Positions 1 to 6,063 of a DNA stretch of 25,803 nt are shown here, piece after piece. The translations under genes and the position numbers were made by a program. The notes beneath the pieces are model-generated. The model had not been told where the DNA came from. It did not search any database and was given only the letters and a program-made list of their open reading frames with translations. This DNA is from a virus. Each line of letters begins with the position of its first letter. The stretch's first letter is position 1. Location of the stretch: the IMG/VR virus record IMGVR_UViG_3300037807_000025, positions 1 to 25,803 of that record; one strand, 5' to 3'.

Positions 1-1
1 T

Positions 2-133
2 AAACGAGGTGCTTTTGAAGGTGCTGAATTAGCCGATGTTGGTACTGTACGTAATCGTTTAACAGCATTCCTTGATGCTAATAAGCCAGCAGAACCAGAT
101 GCTGATGAAGATGCTGATAAAGAAGGCATGTAG
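2..133 (+). CDS. C-terminal end of an unidentified acidic protein (5' end outside window)
   Basis: An open frame enters from the left edge and ends at TAG 131-133, giving 43 residues. They begin KRGAFEGAELADVG, continue with a predicted helix (TVRNRLTAFLDA) and finish in an Asp/Glu-rich tail (PDADEDADKEGM). The codon use resembles that of the downstream genes. The RGAF-x-G-x-E-L motif reminds me of small conserved proteins of T4-like marine phages, but I cannot name the family and no function can be given. It ends 8 nt before the tRNA, so the tRNA may be cut from the same transcript. Confidence 0.6.
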   Translation, partial: KRGAFEGAELADVGTVRNRLTAFLDANKPAEPDADEDADKEGM

Positions 134-141
134 TAAGACCC

Positions 142-218
142 GCCCCTTTAGCTCAGTTGGTTAGAGCGTCCGACTCATAATCGGCAGGTCCACTGTTCAA
201 GTCAGTGAAGGGGCACCA
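142..218 (+). tRNA. tRNA with CAU anticodon (tRNA-Ile2-like, or elongator Met)
   Basis: A complete cloverleaf can be folded. The acceptor stem is GCCCCTT 142-148 with AAGGGGC 208-214. The D stem is GCTC 151-154 with GAGC 164-167. The anticodon loop CTCATAA (174-180) carries CAT at 176-178. The T stem is CACTG/CAGTG around the loop TTCAAGT 196-202. CCA is encoded at 216-218. The outermost anticodon-stem pair (169/185) is a T-C mismatch. The CCCCTT acceptor arm, the CGACTCATAATCG arm and the TTCAAGT loop look more like E. coli tRNA-Ile2, which reads AUA after lysidine modification, than like elongator tRNA-Met. That assignment is from memory. Confidence 0.93.
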
Positions 219-233
219 AATTATATAATGGAG
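219..233 (+). promoter_or_regulatory. Conserved AATTATATAATGGAG start-site element, copy 1
   Basis: This is the first of five near-identical blocks directly before start codons (also 596, 2656, 7025 and 9456). GGAG 230-233 serves as the Shine-Dalgarno for ATG 240 with a 6-nt spacer. It begins right after the tRNA CCA end. Confidence 0.6.
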
Positions 234-239
234 ATACAA

Positions 240-488
240 ATGGTATTAGCAGAACAAGATAAGAAAGACATTTTAACAGTAATTAAAGATTGCTCGGACT
301 CCCTCACTAGAATGGAGGGAGAGCGTGAATTCATTAAAGAAGCTATTATGGGTCTTAATGAGAAGCACGGCATTGATAAGAAGCATTTACGTAAAGTTGT
401 CAACATTTACTATAAGCAAAACCTTGCTGAAGTAACAGCTGTTAATAACGATGTAGAAGACTTATACGAATCTATTACAGGATCGTAA
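240..488 (+). CDS. dsbA: DsbA-like dsDNA-binding protein (late transcription accessory)
   Basis: An 82-residue protein of the same size class as T4 DsbA (89 aa), which binds double-stranded DNA near late promoters. The central part (ERE.IKEAI..L.EKHGIDKKHLRKVVNIYYKQNL) and the end (DVEDLYESITGS) follow the T4 pattern of a helical centre followed by E-V-x-E-L-Y-D-T-V. It has no Cys and no membrane segment. An upstream in-frame ATG at 228 would add four residues (MEIQ), but that ATG lies inside the repeated TATAATGGAG element. In the other copies GGAG lies 6-8 nt before the true start, so I chose ATG 240. The identification rests on remembered similarity of a small protein. Confidence 0.7.
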   Translation: MVLAEQDKKDILTVIKDCSDSLTRMEGEREFIKEAIMGLNEKHGIDKKHLRKVVNIYYKQNLAEVTAVNNDVEDLYESITGS

Positions 489-492
489 CCTG

Positions 493-521
493 TTGACTTA
501 TACACGGTAATAGTGTATAAT
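493..521 (+). promoter_or_regulatory. Sigma70-type early promoter upstream of gp44
   Basis: TTGACT 493-498, a 17-bp spacer and TATAAT 516-521, preceded by G. The expected start is near 528, giving a leader of about 90 nt before gp44. It lies just after the dsbA stop. Confidence 0.85.
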
Positions 522-531
522 AAAGAATACA

Positions 532-591
532 AGGCCAAGGTGTAAACCTCCTGCCTCTGAGCACTTTGAGAGTAGTGTGTATGAAACTCTC
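532..591 (+). other. Structured 5' leader of the gp44 transcript
   Basis: Two helices can be drawn: AGGC 532-535 with GCCT 553-556, enclosing AGGT 538-541 with ACCT 546-549; and GAGAGT 568-573 with ACTCTC 586-591 around a 12-nt loop. There is no U-run, so it does not look like a terminator. Most other promoters in the window have short leaders, which makes this one unusual. A control role is inference. Confidence 0.4.
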
Positions 592-616
592 ACCTAATTA
601 TATCATGGAGAAGTAA
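581..616 (+). other. Possible 11-codon leader peptide abutting gp44
   Basis: ATG 581 opens MKLSPNYIMEK and stops at TAA 614-616, directly touching the gp44 ATG at 617. A GAGAG sequence at 568-572 could serve as ribosome-binding site. An internal ATG (605) gives MEK-stop. It may be chance, but a very similar MEK-stop abuts the queE start. Confidence 0.25.
596..610 (+). promoter_or_regulatory. Conserved start-site element, copy 2 (AATTATATCATGGAG)
   Basis: GGAG 607-610 lies 6 nt before the gp44 ATG. The A-to-C change breaks a TATAAT reading while leaving ATGGAG intact, so the conserved function is probably at the RNA level. Confidence 0.6.
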
Positions 617-1552
617 ATGAAAAGAGAAGAGTTCTTGTGGGTTGAAAAATATAGACCAACTACTATTGACGAATGTATCTTACCTAAACCACTGAAGGAT
701 ACGTTTAAACAGATAGTAGAAACTGGTGAATTGCCTAACATGATGTTTACAGGTACTGCGGGAGTAGGTAAGACTACTGTTGCTCGTGCTTTATGTAAAG
801 AGCTCAATCTCGATTATATCATAGTCAATGGTTCGGAAGATGGTAACATTGATACTCTTCGTGGTAAAATCAAACAGTTCGCTTCAACTGTTTCATTACA
901 GGGAGGATATAAAGTAGTCATTTTAGATGAGGCTGATTACTTAAACCCCCAATCTACTCAACCTGCATTACGTGGATTCATTGAAGAATTCTCTAACAAC
1001 TGTAGGTTCATTTTAACTTGTAACTTCAAGAATAAGATCATTGAGCCTCTTCATTCAAGATGTTCTGTGTATGAATTTAACGTTGGCAATAAAGCTGAGC
1101 TCGCAGGTATGTTCATGACCAGATTAACATACATCCTTGAACAGGAGAATGTTAAGGCTGAGCCACAAGTTGTTGCTGAATTGATTATGAAGTACATTCC
1201 TGATTGGCGTCGTGTCATTAACGAGTGCCAACGATATGGCATGTCGGGTACAATTGATGCTGGTATATTAGTATCTTTATCTGAAACGTCTATTAAAGGG
1301 CTTATGGCTGACTTAAAGAATAAGAACTTCAAGGGTATGCGTAAATGGGTAAGTGATAATATCGACATGGAACCAGCTGTAGTATTCAGAATGATCTATG
1401 ATAACATGTTGGATTATGTGTCCGATGAATACATTCCTCAATTGGTGATTACGTTAGCTGAATATCAATATAAGAATGCATTTGTTGCAGATCATGAATT
1501 GAATACTGTTGCTTGTCTTACTGAGATTATGGCCCAAGGTAAATTTAAGTGA
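617..1552 (+). CDS. 44: Sliding-clamp loader large subunit (gp44-like AAA+ ATPase)
   Basis: This is the ATPase subunit that, with gp62, opens the gp45 clamp and loads it at primer ends for the replicative polymerase. It has 311 aa against 319 in T4. It begins with the clamp-loader signature WVEKYRP (8-14). Walker A is GTAGVGKTT (46-54), Walker B is VVILDEAD (100-107), sensor 1 is FILTCNF (131-137) and the arginine-finger SRC motif is at 147-149. The C-terminal part is a helical collar. ATG 617 is preceded by GGAG at 6 nt. Its stop overlaps the GTG start of gp62 (GTGA). The clamp gene (45), next door in T4, is not in the window, so the T4 gene order is only partly kept. Confidence 0.96.
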   Translation: MKREEFLWVEKYRPTTIDECILPKPLKDTFKQIVETGELPNMMFTGTAGVGKTTVARALCKELNLDYIIVNGSEDGNIDTLRGKIKQFASTVSLQGGYKVVILDEADYLNPQSTQPALRGFIEEFSNNCRFILTCNFKNKIIEPLHSRCSVYEFNVGNKAELAGMFMTRLTYILEQENVKAEPQVVAELIMKYIPDWRRVINECQRYGMSGTIDAGILVSLSETSIKGLMADLKNKNFKGMRKWVSDNIDMEPAVVFRMIYDNMLDYVSDEYIPQLVITLAEYQYKNAFVADHELNTVACLTEIMAQGKFK

Positions 1553-1986
1553 CTCCAAAGGACCACTTAAATAAGAATACTAATGAGCTAACTAGTAATC
1601 CGTTCTCGTATTTAAACGCCATTAACAATAACGCGTTTTATCACTTCAGGGATGTTGATATAAAAAATAAAGACTACCCTGCGTTTATGATTAATCGTGG
1701 TCTATCATACTTCCCAGATACTGTGCTATATGCTAATGAGATGAATATCAACCATCATCTTGATGGTAAGCCTCAGTTTGATTTTCTTATAAATATCATT
1801 AGAAAGAGGAAAAGGTTTTCTAAATGGAACAAGGCTTCTGAGTCTGATGATATCAATGCTTTAAAATCTTACTATGGATATAGTAATGAAAAAGCTAGAA
1901 ATGTTTTACCTCTTTTCAATAACATTGAATTGAATAGAATAAAGGAAACTATAAATCATGGTGGATCAACAAGAGGAGCTCTTTGA
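1549..1986 (+). CDS. 62: Clamp-loader small subunit (gp62-like)
   Basis: 145 aa, shorter than T4 gp62 (187 aa), with no ATPase motifs, as expected for the structural subunit of the gp44/62 complex. It contains NPFSYLNAINNNAFYHF, a DYPAFMINRGLSYFPD segment and a KRKRFSKWNK basic stretch, matching the T4 order of DYSKFMVENALSQFPE and GKRYGKW. The start is a GTG overlapping the gp44 stop (GTGA), with AAGG about 10 nt upstream. This suggests translational coupling that fixes subunit ratios. The 3' end overlaps the longest regA reading by 29 nt. Position and motifs make this a firm call despite low conservation in the family. Confidence 0.88.
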   Translation: MTPKDHLNKNTNELTSNPFSYLNAINNNAFYHFRDVDIKNKDYPAFMINRGLSYFPDTVLYANEMNINHHLDGKPQFDFLINIIRKRKRFSKWNKASESDDINALKSYYGYSNEKARNVLPLFNNIELNRIKETINHGGSTRGAL

Positions 1987-2368
1987 TTGGAGCCCAGAGG
2001 CTATGTTGGAAGTTACAATAGCACAACCAGACGATTTTCTAAAAATCAGAGAAACCCTTACACGAATGGGTGTGGCAAGCAAAAGAGACTCAAAATTATA
2101 TCAGTCTTGTCATATATTACACAAGCAAGGACGATACTTCATCACACACTTTAAAGAGCTGTTTTTGTTAGATGGTAAGCCTTCTAACCTAACAGTTAAT
2201 GATGTCGGCCGACGTAACACCATTGTTACTTTAATGTCGGATTGGGGACTGCTTGAGACTGTAAGTATAATTGGTTATACTTCACCCCTAAATCAAATCA
2301 AAATCATCTCTCATAAAGAGAAGCCTAATTGGGAACTTTGTCCTAAGTATAACATCGGTACAAAATAA
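1958..2368 (+). CDS. regA: RegA translational repressor
   Basis: RegA binds the initiation regions of many early phage mRNAs and blocks their translation, including its own and that of gp44 in T4. The motifs DDFLKIRETLTRMG, LYQSCHIL, GRYFITHFKELF, DWGLLE and the end PKYNIGT match T4 RegA (122 aa) closely. As listed it has 136 aa, with 15 extra N-terminal residues (MVDQQEELFDWSPEA) encoded inside the end of gp62. ATG 2003, with TGGAG 10 nt upstream and located after the gp62 stop, gives a 121-aa protein that starts exactly where T4 RegA does and is a serious alternative start. ATG 1958 has AAGGA about 11 nt upstream. In T4 the next gene is 43; here a 7-kb block intervenes. Confidence 0.93.
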   Translation: MVDQQEELFDWSPEAMLEVTIAQPDDFLKIRETLTRMGVASKRDSKLYQSCHILHKQGRYFITHFKELFLLDGKPSNLTVNDVGRRNTIVTLMSDWGLLETVSIIGYTSPLNQIKIISHKEKPNWELCPKYNIGTK

Positions 2369-2382
2369 ATACGGATTTTCCG

Positions 2383-2411
2383 TTGACCTTTGGTTAGTTT
2401 TGTTGTATAAT
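2383..2411 (+). promoter_or_regulatory. Sigma70-type early promoter upstream of the 2441 gene and queE
   Basis: TTGACC 2383-2388, 17-bp spacer, TATAAT 2406-2411 with G before it. The expected start is near 2418. It lies in the regA-2441 gap and can drive queE and the phosphoribosyltransferase. Confidence 0.82.
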
Positions 2412-2440
2412 ATAAGTATATTAACAATGAAAGGTGCAAC

Positions 2441-2656
2441 ATGAAAAAGATTACAGATGATACGATTAAAGCAATTTGGGCTGAACAAAACTTAGAGGCT
2501 AAGAAAGACTTGCTGTTGGATGTTATTGACAACTTCCAGTACAAGTCAAAGCAAGAGCATTTTAGAGAGGCAGTACGAAATACAAAATCAACACAACGAC
2601 TTGACTTTTTGTCAAAAGATATCTTCTTTGTCGGTTGTGGCATGAAGATAGTTTAA
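2441..2656 (+). CDS. Small hypothetical protein, 71 aa
   Basis: A 71-residue protein starting MKKITDDTIKAIWAEQNLEAKK. The first half is predicted to be helical and charged; the end is FLSKDIFFVGCGMKIV. AAAGG lies about 8 nt before ATG 2441, and it is the first gene behind the 2383 promoter, which supports real translation. It has no signal peptide, membrane segment or motif I recognise. It precedes queE with a 20-nt gap that holds the repeated start-site element, so it is in the same operon, but its link to the modification genes is unknown. Confidence 0.65.
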   Translation: MKKITDDTIKAIWAEQNLEAKKDLLLDVIDNFQYKSKQEHFREAVRNTKSTQRLDFLSKDIFFVGCGMKIV

Positions 2657-2670
2657 ATTATATAATGGAG
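2656..2670 (+). promoter_or_regulatory. Conserved start-site element, copy 3 (AATTATATAATGGAG)
   Basis: It is identical to copy 1. GGAG 2667-2670 sits 6 nt before the queE ATG. ATG 2665 opens MEK and stops at TGA 2674-2676, directly touching ATG 2677. Confidence 0.65.
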
Positions 2671-2676
2671 AAGTGA

Positions 2677-3540
2677 ATGGCAAAGATCAGATATTCTGAG
2701 TATTTTTACTCTGTACAGGGTGAAGGTAAATGGGTAGGAACACCAACAGTATTCTTTCGAACGTTCGGGTGCAATTTAACATGCGCTGGGTTCGGACAAC
2801 CAAGAGACAATCATATACCTGAGGAAGAGATGCCTCACATGCTGGTATATCTTACTAACATCAAATCAGTAGAGGACCTTCCGGTAGTTGAAATCGGCTG
2901 TGACTCTTCAGCATCATGGAGTAAAAAGTATAAACATCTAAGTCCTTTCGCTGAGACTAATGAAATTGCGTCAAATTTAGGAGATCTCCTTACAGGTAAC
3001 TTATCATTCGAGGATAATGTTCACTTGTGTATGACAGGTGGTGAACCTTTATTGGGTTGGCAGAAAGCTTATGTTGAGTTGTTCCAACAACCTGAATTAG
3101 TGAATCTAGAACATCTTACGTTTGAGACTAATGGGTCGAAGATGGTACAGCAGGTACTCATTGACTATTTCAATAACACAAACGCGATGTTTACTGAAGT
3201 TACGTGGATGGTATCTCCTAAGTTATCATTAACCGGTGAAGATCAGAATGTTACTATTGATCCTGAATGCTTATTGTCAATGAATAAAGTGCTTAATTCA
3301 AACATTAACTTGAAGTTTGTTGTTAGAGATGAGATCGATTTAGCTGAAGTTGAAGCTGCCCTTGCAGCCTATGAAGAAGCGGGTGTTGAGATTGAGGATG
3401 TATTCTTAATGCCAGAAGGTGCTACGTTAGAAGGCCAAGAGTTGACAGAAAAGAATGTTGCAGAGTTGTGTATGAGAGAAGGTTATAAGTTCTCTCCTAG
3501 ATTACACATCAATTTGTTTGGCAATTCGTGGGGTACCTAA
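2677..3540 (+). CDS. queE: 7-carboxy-7-deazaguanine synthase QueE (radical SAM)
   Basis: QueE converts 6-carboxy-tetrahydropterin to 7-carboxy-7-deazaguanine using S-adenosylmethionine and a 4Fe-4S cluster. The protein has 287 aa and starts with the QueE hallmark YSVQGEGKWVGTPTVFFRTFGCNL; the SAM-binding motif TGGEPLL is around residue 120. The cluster cysteines are spread out: C32-x3-C36 is followed by F39 where the classical CxxxCxxC has Cys, and the likely third ligand is C75 in GCDSSASW. Inserted cysteine loops are known in some QueE proteins (CX14CX2C), and I recall similar long ones in phages. With queD and folE downstream it forms the first three steps of deazaguanine synthesis. ATG 2677 has GGAG at 6 nt. 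Confidence 0.93.
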   Translation: MAKIRYSEYFYSVQGEGKWVGTPTVFFRTFGCNLTCAGFGQPRDNHIPEEEMPHMLVYLTNIKSVEDLPVVEIGCDSSASWSKKYKHLSPFAETNEIASNLGDLLTGNLSFEDNVHLCMTGGEPLLGWQKAYVELFQQPELVNLEHLTFETNGSKMVQQVLIDYFNNTNAMFTEVTWMVSPKLSLTGEDQNVTIDPECLLSMNKVLNSNINLKFVVRDEIDLAEVEAALAAYEEAGVEIEDVFLMPEGATLEGQELTEKNVAELCMREGYKFSPRLHINLFGNSWGT

Positions 3541-3541
3541 A

Positions 3542-3982
3542 ATGATTAAGTATACTAATGAACAATACGTGAGAGATCTTGCAAAGATTAAAGATGAGAT
3601 AGAGTCGATGATCATGCGCGGTCATGTTAATATCAACATTGTAGGCCTCCATAGAGGATCGTTACCTATGGCTGTACATCTATCTAACATCCTCCCTGCC
3701 AAGATGTCGATTGTTAATTATCAAACCCGAGACGGCGATTCTACAGAACCTGTTTTCGCTCTTGATACTATTGCTTTAGGGGATACTATTATCGTGTTGG
3801 ATGATATTTACGATTCTGGTAAGACTATTAGAGACACTGTTGCTATGATTAGACAGAAGTATCCTGATCAATACGTTAAACCTATGGTGTTGTTTGGAAA
3901 AGATAATGAAGATGACTGTTCGTGGGTAAGAGAGCATACTGGTGAGTGGATTAATTTCCCTTGGGAAGTTGAGCTTAATTAA
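3542..3982 (+). CDS. Type I phosphoribosyltransferase
   Basis: 146 aa with the type I PRTase signature: the PRPP loop IIVLDDIYDSGKT (83-95; VDDIxDTGxT in the family) and, before it, VGLHRGSLPMAVHLSNIL (34-51), which resembles the pyrophosphate loop of xanthine/hypoxanthine enzymes. Such enzymes join a free base to PRPP to give a nucleotide. I start it at ATG 3542, one base after the queE stop; an in-frame TTG at 3518 inside queE would add eight residues but has little support. The base it uses cannot be read from sequence. Its place between queE and queD suggests guanine-like or deazaguanine bases, but ordinary purine salvage is equally possible. Confidence 0.85.
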   Translation: MIKYTNEQYVRDLAKIKDEIESMIMRGHVNINIVGLHRGSLPMAVHLSNILPAKMSIVNYQTRDGDSTEPVFALDTIALGDTIIVLDDIYDSGKTIRDTVAMIRQKYPDQYVKPMVLFGKDNEDDCSWVREHTGEWINFPWEVELN

Positions 3983-4005
3983 CGGTCATCGAGTCCACAT
4001 GCACT

Positions 4006-4013
4006 TATAAATA
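4006..4013 (+). promoter_or_regulatory. T4-type late promoter motif before the homing endonuclease
   Basis: An exact TATAAATA in the 58-nt gap between the PRTase and the endonuclease gene. The expected start near 4020 gives a leader of about 20 nt. T4 homing endonucleases such as I-TevI are also expressed late. No sigma70-type promoter is visible in this gap. Confidence 0.65.
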
Positions 4014-4040
4014 GTATTATATAACTACAAGGATACTAAT

Positions 4041-4760
4041 ATGAAAAAATATTATTACATATATAAAACTACTAATAACATCACAGGCAAAATCTATATA
4101 GGAAAGCGGTATGGAACATTAGATGAGTCTTATTATGGGTCTGGGGTGCATATTAAAAGATCTATAAATCATCATGGACAGTCTAACTTCACAAAGGATA
4201 TATTAGTTATTACTGACAACTTCTATATAGATGAACTAGAGAGAAATATGATACAACATTTTAATTCTCAGGACCCCTCAGTGGGGTATAATATATCTAG
4301 TGGAGGAGATGGGGGGGATACTTACCAAGGGAGATCGTGGAAAGAAGTTTCTAACACACAAGTGTATAATCGTAGAGTTCAAAAGAAGAAGGAGCGAGAC
4401 GCTGTATATTGGACTGATGCTAATAGAGCTTTATTAGGTGAGGCGGTTAAATCTAAACAATGGACAGGAAGTCGAGGCGCTAAAAGAAGAGAAGATCATA
4501 GAGAGCGCATTACAGGGTCCAAAAACCCGGGTGCTAAATCATATGAACTTACCGACACTGATGGTAATGTTATTAGCACGAGTTGTCTCAAAAGTTTTTG
4601 TGAAGATAATGGATTAGTAACATCTACTGTTAGAAGATTTGTTGGTGTTGGTAAGATAGAGAGGAAATCAAATAAAGATCATTCGTTTAAAAACTGCCAC
4701 ACTAAGCGTTTCTTAAATGGGTGGGAAATAATTGAAAAAACTGTTGACATTACAGCTTAG
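4041..4760 (+). CDS. GIY-YIG homing endonuclease (free-standing)
   Basis: 239 aa. The N-terminal catalytic domain has YYIYKTTNNITGKIYIGKR (5-23), i.e. the two GIY/YIG strands, followed by YYGSG and an E-x2-MIQHFN segment. The middle is basic. The C-terminal part (YELTDTDGNVISTSCLKSFCEDNG and RRFVG) resembles the NUMOD/IENR DNA-binding modules of homing enzymes. Such proteins cut a target allele so that their own gene is copied into it. It sits alone between the PRTase and queD, with its own late-type promoter and AAGGA before ATG 4041. Its 3' end (TGT TGA CAT TAC) contains the -35 box of the queD promoter. No intron boundary is evident, so I call it free-standing. Confidence 0.93.
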   Translation: MKKYYYIYKTTNNITGKIYIGKRYGTLDESYYGSGVHIKRSINHHGQSNFTKDILVITDNFYIDELERNMIQHFNSQDPSVGYNISSGGDGGDTYQGRSWKEVSNTQVYNRRVQKKKERDAVYWTDANRALLGEAVKSKQWTGSRGAKRREDHRERITGSKNPGAKSYELTDTDGNVISTSCLKSFCEDNGLVTSTVRRFVGVGKIERKSNKDHSFKNCHTKRFLNGWEIIEKTVDITA

Positions 4761-4772
4761 ATAGTGTATAAT
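4744..4772 (+). promoter_or_regulatory. Early promoter for queD-folE, overlapping the endonuclease 3' end
   Basis: TTGACA 4744-4749, 17-bp spacer, TATAAT 4767-4772. The -35 lies in the endonuclease coding region (stop 4758-4760). The expected start near 4779 gives a leader of about 23 nt containing AAGGAG. Confidence 0.87.
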
Positions 4773-4801
4773 GACTATATTAATCACACAAAGGAGAAAA
4801 A

Positions 4802-5383
4802 ATGATTATTAGAAAGAAGTTTAAATTTGAAGGTGCACACATAGTGCGTAATTGTTCTAGTGAACGGTGTAAGTTTTCTATACATGGTCATAGCTATGTT
4901 GTAGAGGTATTCTTCACTGGTGCAGGATTAGATAATGGTCAGATGATTATGGACTTTGGTCTCATGAAGAGTACTATTGGTGATTTTGTAGATTCATTCG
5001 ATCATGCATATTCTATGTGGGATAAAGAAAGCGACGAATTTAAAGAGTTTATTCATAACAACTCAGCACGATACATTAACATGCCAGTAAGTCCAAGCGC
5101 AGAAGCATATTCACTTATGATGTTCAAAGTAATCGATGCAATCGTTAATAATACTGAATTCAATAATGGTGAGAAGGATGTTGAGTTGTATGCTGTTAGG
5201 GTACACGAAACATTATCTGGATATGCTGAATCTCGTAGAGAAGATATGAATTGGGTTGATTGGGGTATTAAAGATATCACGTTCAGTGATGATATTAAGA
5301 GTGAGTGGAAAGATCCTGAGATGTTTGATAAGCTATTAGCAGGTGAGAAATTTATTAATGATAAAGTGGAGCAACAAGTATAA
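4802..5383 (+). CDS. queD: 6-carboxytetrahydropterin synthase QueD
   Basis: QueD turns dihydroneopterin triphosphate (from FolE) into 6-carboxy-tetrahydropterin, the QueE substrate. The 193-aa protein has the T-fold zinc ligands H13 (FEGAH) and H28/H30 (IHGHSY), a Cys at 23 likely to be catalytic, DFGLMK after strand 2, FDHAY for the catalytic Asp-His, and VRVHET with the pterin-anchoring Glu. It is longer than bacterial QueD (about 120 aa); the extra part is a 50-residue tail (MNWVDWGIKDITF...) seen, as I recall, in other phage versions. ATG 4802 has AAGGAG 7 nt upstream. Its stop overlaps the folE start (TAATG), so the two are co-translated. Confidence 0.92.
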   Translation: MIIRKKFKFEGAHIVRNCSSERCKFSIHGHSYVVEVFFTGAGLDNGQMIMDFGLMKSTIGDFVDSFDHAYSMWDKESDEFKEFIHNNSARYINMPVSPSAEAYSLMMFKVIDAIVNNTEFNNGEKDVELYAVRVHETLSGYAESRREDMNWVDWGIKDITFSDDIKSEWKDPEMFDKLLAGEKFINDKVEQQV

Positions 5384-6063
5384 TGCACGACAAAAGTAAA
5401 CAAAACGAGTCTTTAGGTAAACAAGTAAATGAGTATTTAGTTAAAATGGGAGTACAAACTCCAATGACAGATAAAGTACACGTGAATGATCAAATCAAGA
5501 TCAATGCTATTAGACGAGATGTTGAATCAACTCTTAAAGAATTGGGATTAGACTTAACTGATGATTCATTAATTGATACACCTAATAGAGTAGCTAAGAT
5601 GTATGTTAATGAGATCTTTTCAGGATTGAGAGCAGACACGTTCCCTAAGTGTACAGCGGTAGATAATAAGATGACACAAGGAGATGAGTTTGTGGTAGAA
5701 AGAGATATTACTTTATTCTCTGATTGTGAACATCACTTGCGACCTATCATTGGTAAGTGTCATGTAGCATACATTCCGAAGAAGAAGGTGTTGGGTCTAT
5801 CTAAGATGAATCGATTAGTTCAATACTTTGCACGACGTCCTCAAATTCAAGAACGCTTGAATCAACAGATTGCTCATGCTATGTCATTCATCACTGAATC
5901 AGACGATATCATCGTAATGGTTGATGCAGGTCACACTTGTGTAAGTCAACGTGGTGTTATGGATACTAATTCAACTACTGTTACTTTAACTGCCTTAGGT
6001 AAGTTTGGTGAACCAAATTCGCCATTAAGAGCAGAAGCATTAGCAGCTTTCACTAGGAAGTAA
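5383..6063 (+). CDS. folE: GTP cyclohydrolase I FolE
   Basis: FolE opens GTP to 7,8-dihydroneopterin triphosphate, the shared entry to folate and deazaguanine synthesis. In 226 aa it shows DTPNRVAKMYVNEIFSG, the zinc site C115/H118 in SDCEHHLRP, LGLSKMNRLVQYFARRPQIQERL, and H184/C186 in AGHTCVSQRG, with the zinc ligands as in type IA enzymes. The N-terminal 40 residues are a poorly conserved extension. The start overlaps the queD stop by one base and its own stop overlaps the next ATG in the same way, so queD, folE and the GIY-YIG gene form one translation unit. No folate genes are nearby, which points to the deazaguanine pathway. Confidence 0.96.
   Translation: MHDKSKQNESLGKQVNEYLVKMGVQTPMTDKVHVNDQIKINAIRRDVESTLKELGLDLTDDSLIDTPNRVAKMYVNEIFSGLRADTFPKCTAVDNKMTQGDEFVVERDITLFSDCEHHLRPIIGKCHVAYIPKKKVLGLSKMNRLVQYFARRPQIQERLNQQIAHAMSFITESDDIIVMVDAGHTCVSQRGVMDTNSTTVTLTALGKFGEPNSPLRAEALAAFTRK

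Noticed and set aside
1051-1368. Reverse-strand reading frame of 105 codons inside gp44
   Set aside because: It lies wholly opposite a strongly supported gene, has no family motif, and the product is the usual Ser/Leu-rich mirror of AT-rich coding DNA. The same holds for the other reverse-strand frames, e.g. 5053-5403, 11256-11597, 17126-17446, 18385-18684, 19499-19921 and 23345-23608.
1788-1795. TATAAATA motif inside gp62
   Set aside because: The next gene start with an early function is regA, which is not expected to be late. An AT-rich window should contain a few copies by chance.
2598-2640. TTGAC-TTTTT-GTCAA inverted repeat, possible terminator
   Set aside because: It falls within the coding part of the 71-aa gene, with no U-run after the stem and the operon continuing into queE.
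3518-3541. TTG start at 3518 for the phosphoribosyltransferase
   Set aside because: The extra eight residues are encoded inside queE. ATG 3542, directly after the queE stop, fits family length and the local gene spacing better.
4041-4760. Group I intron carrying the endonuclease
   Set aside because: The flanking genes (phosphoribosyltransferase and queD) are both complete, so no exon is split, and no intron core was recognised around the gene.
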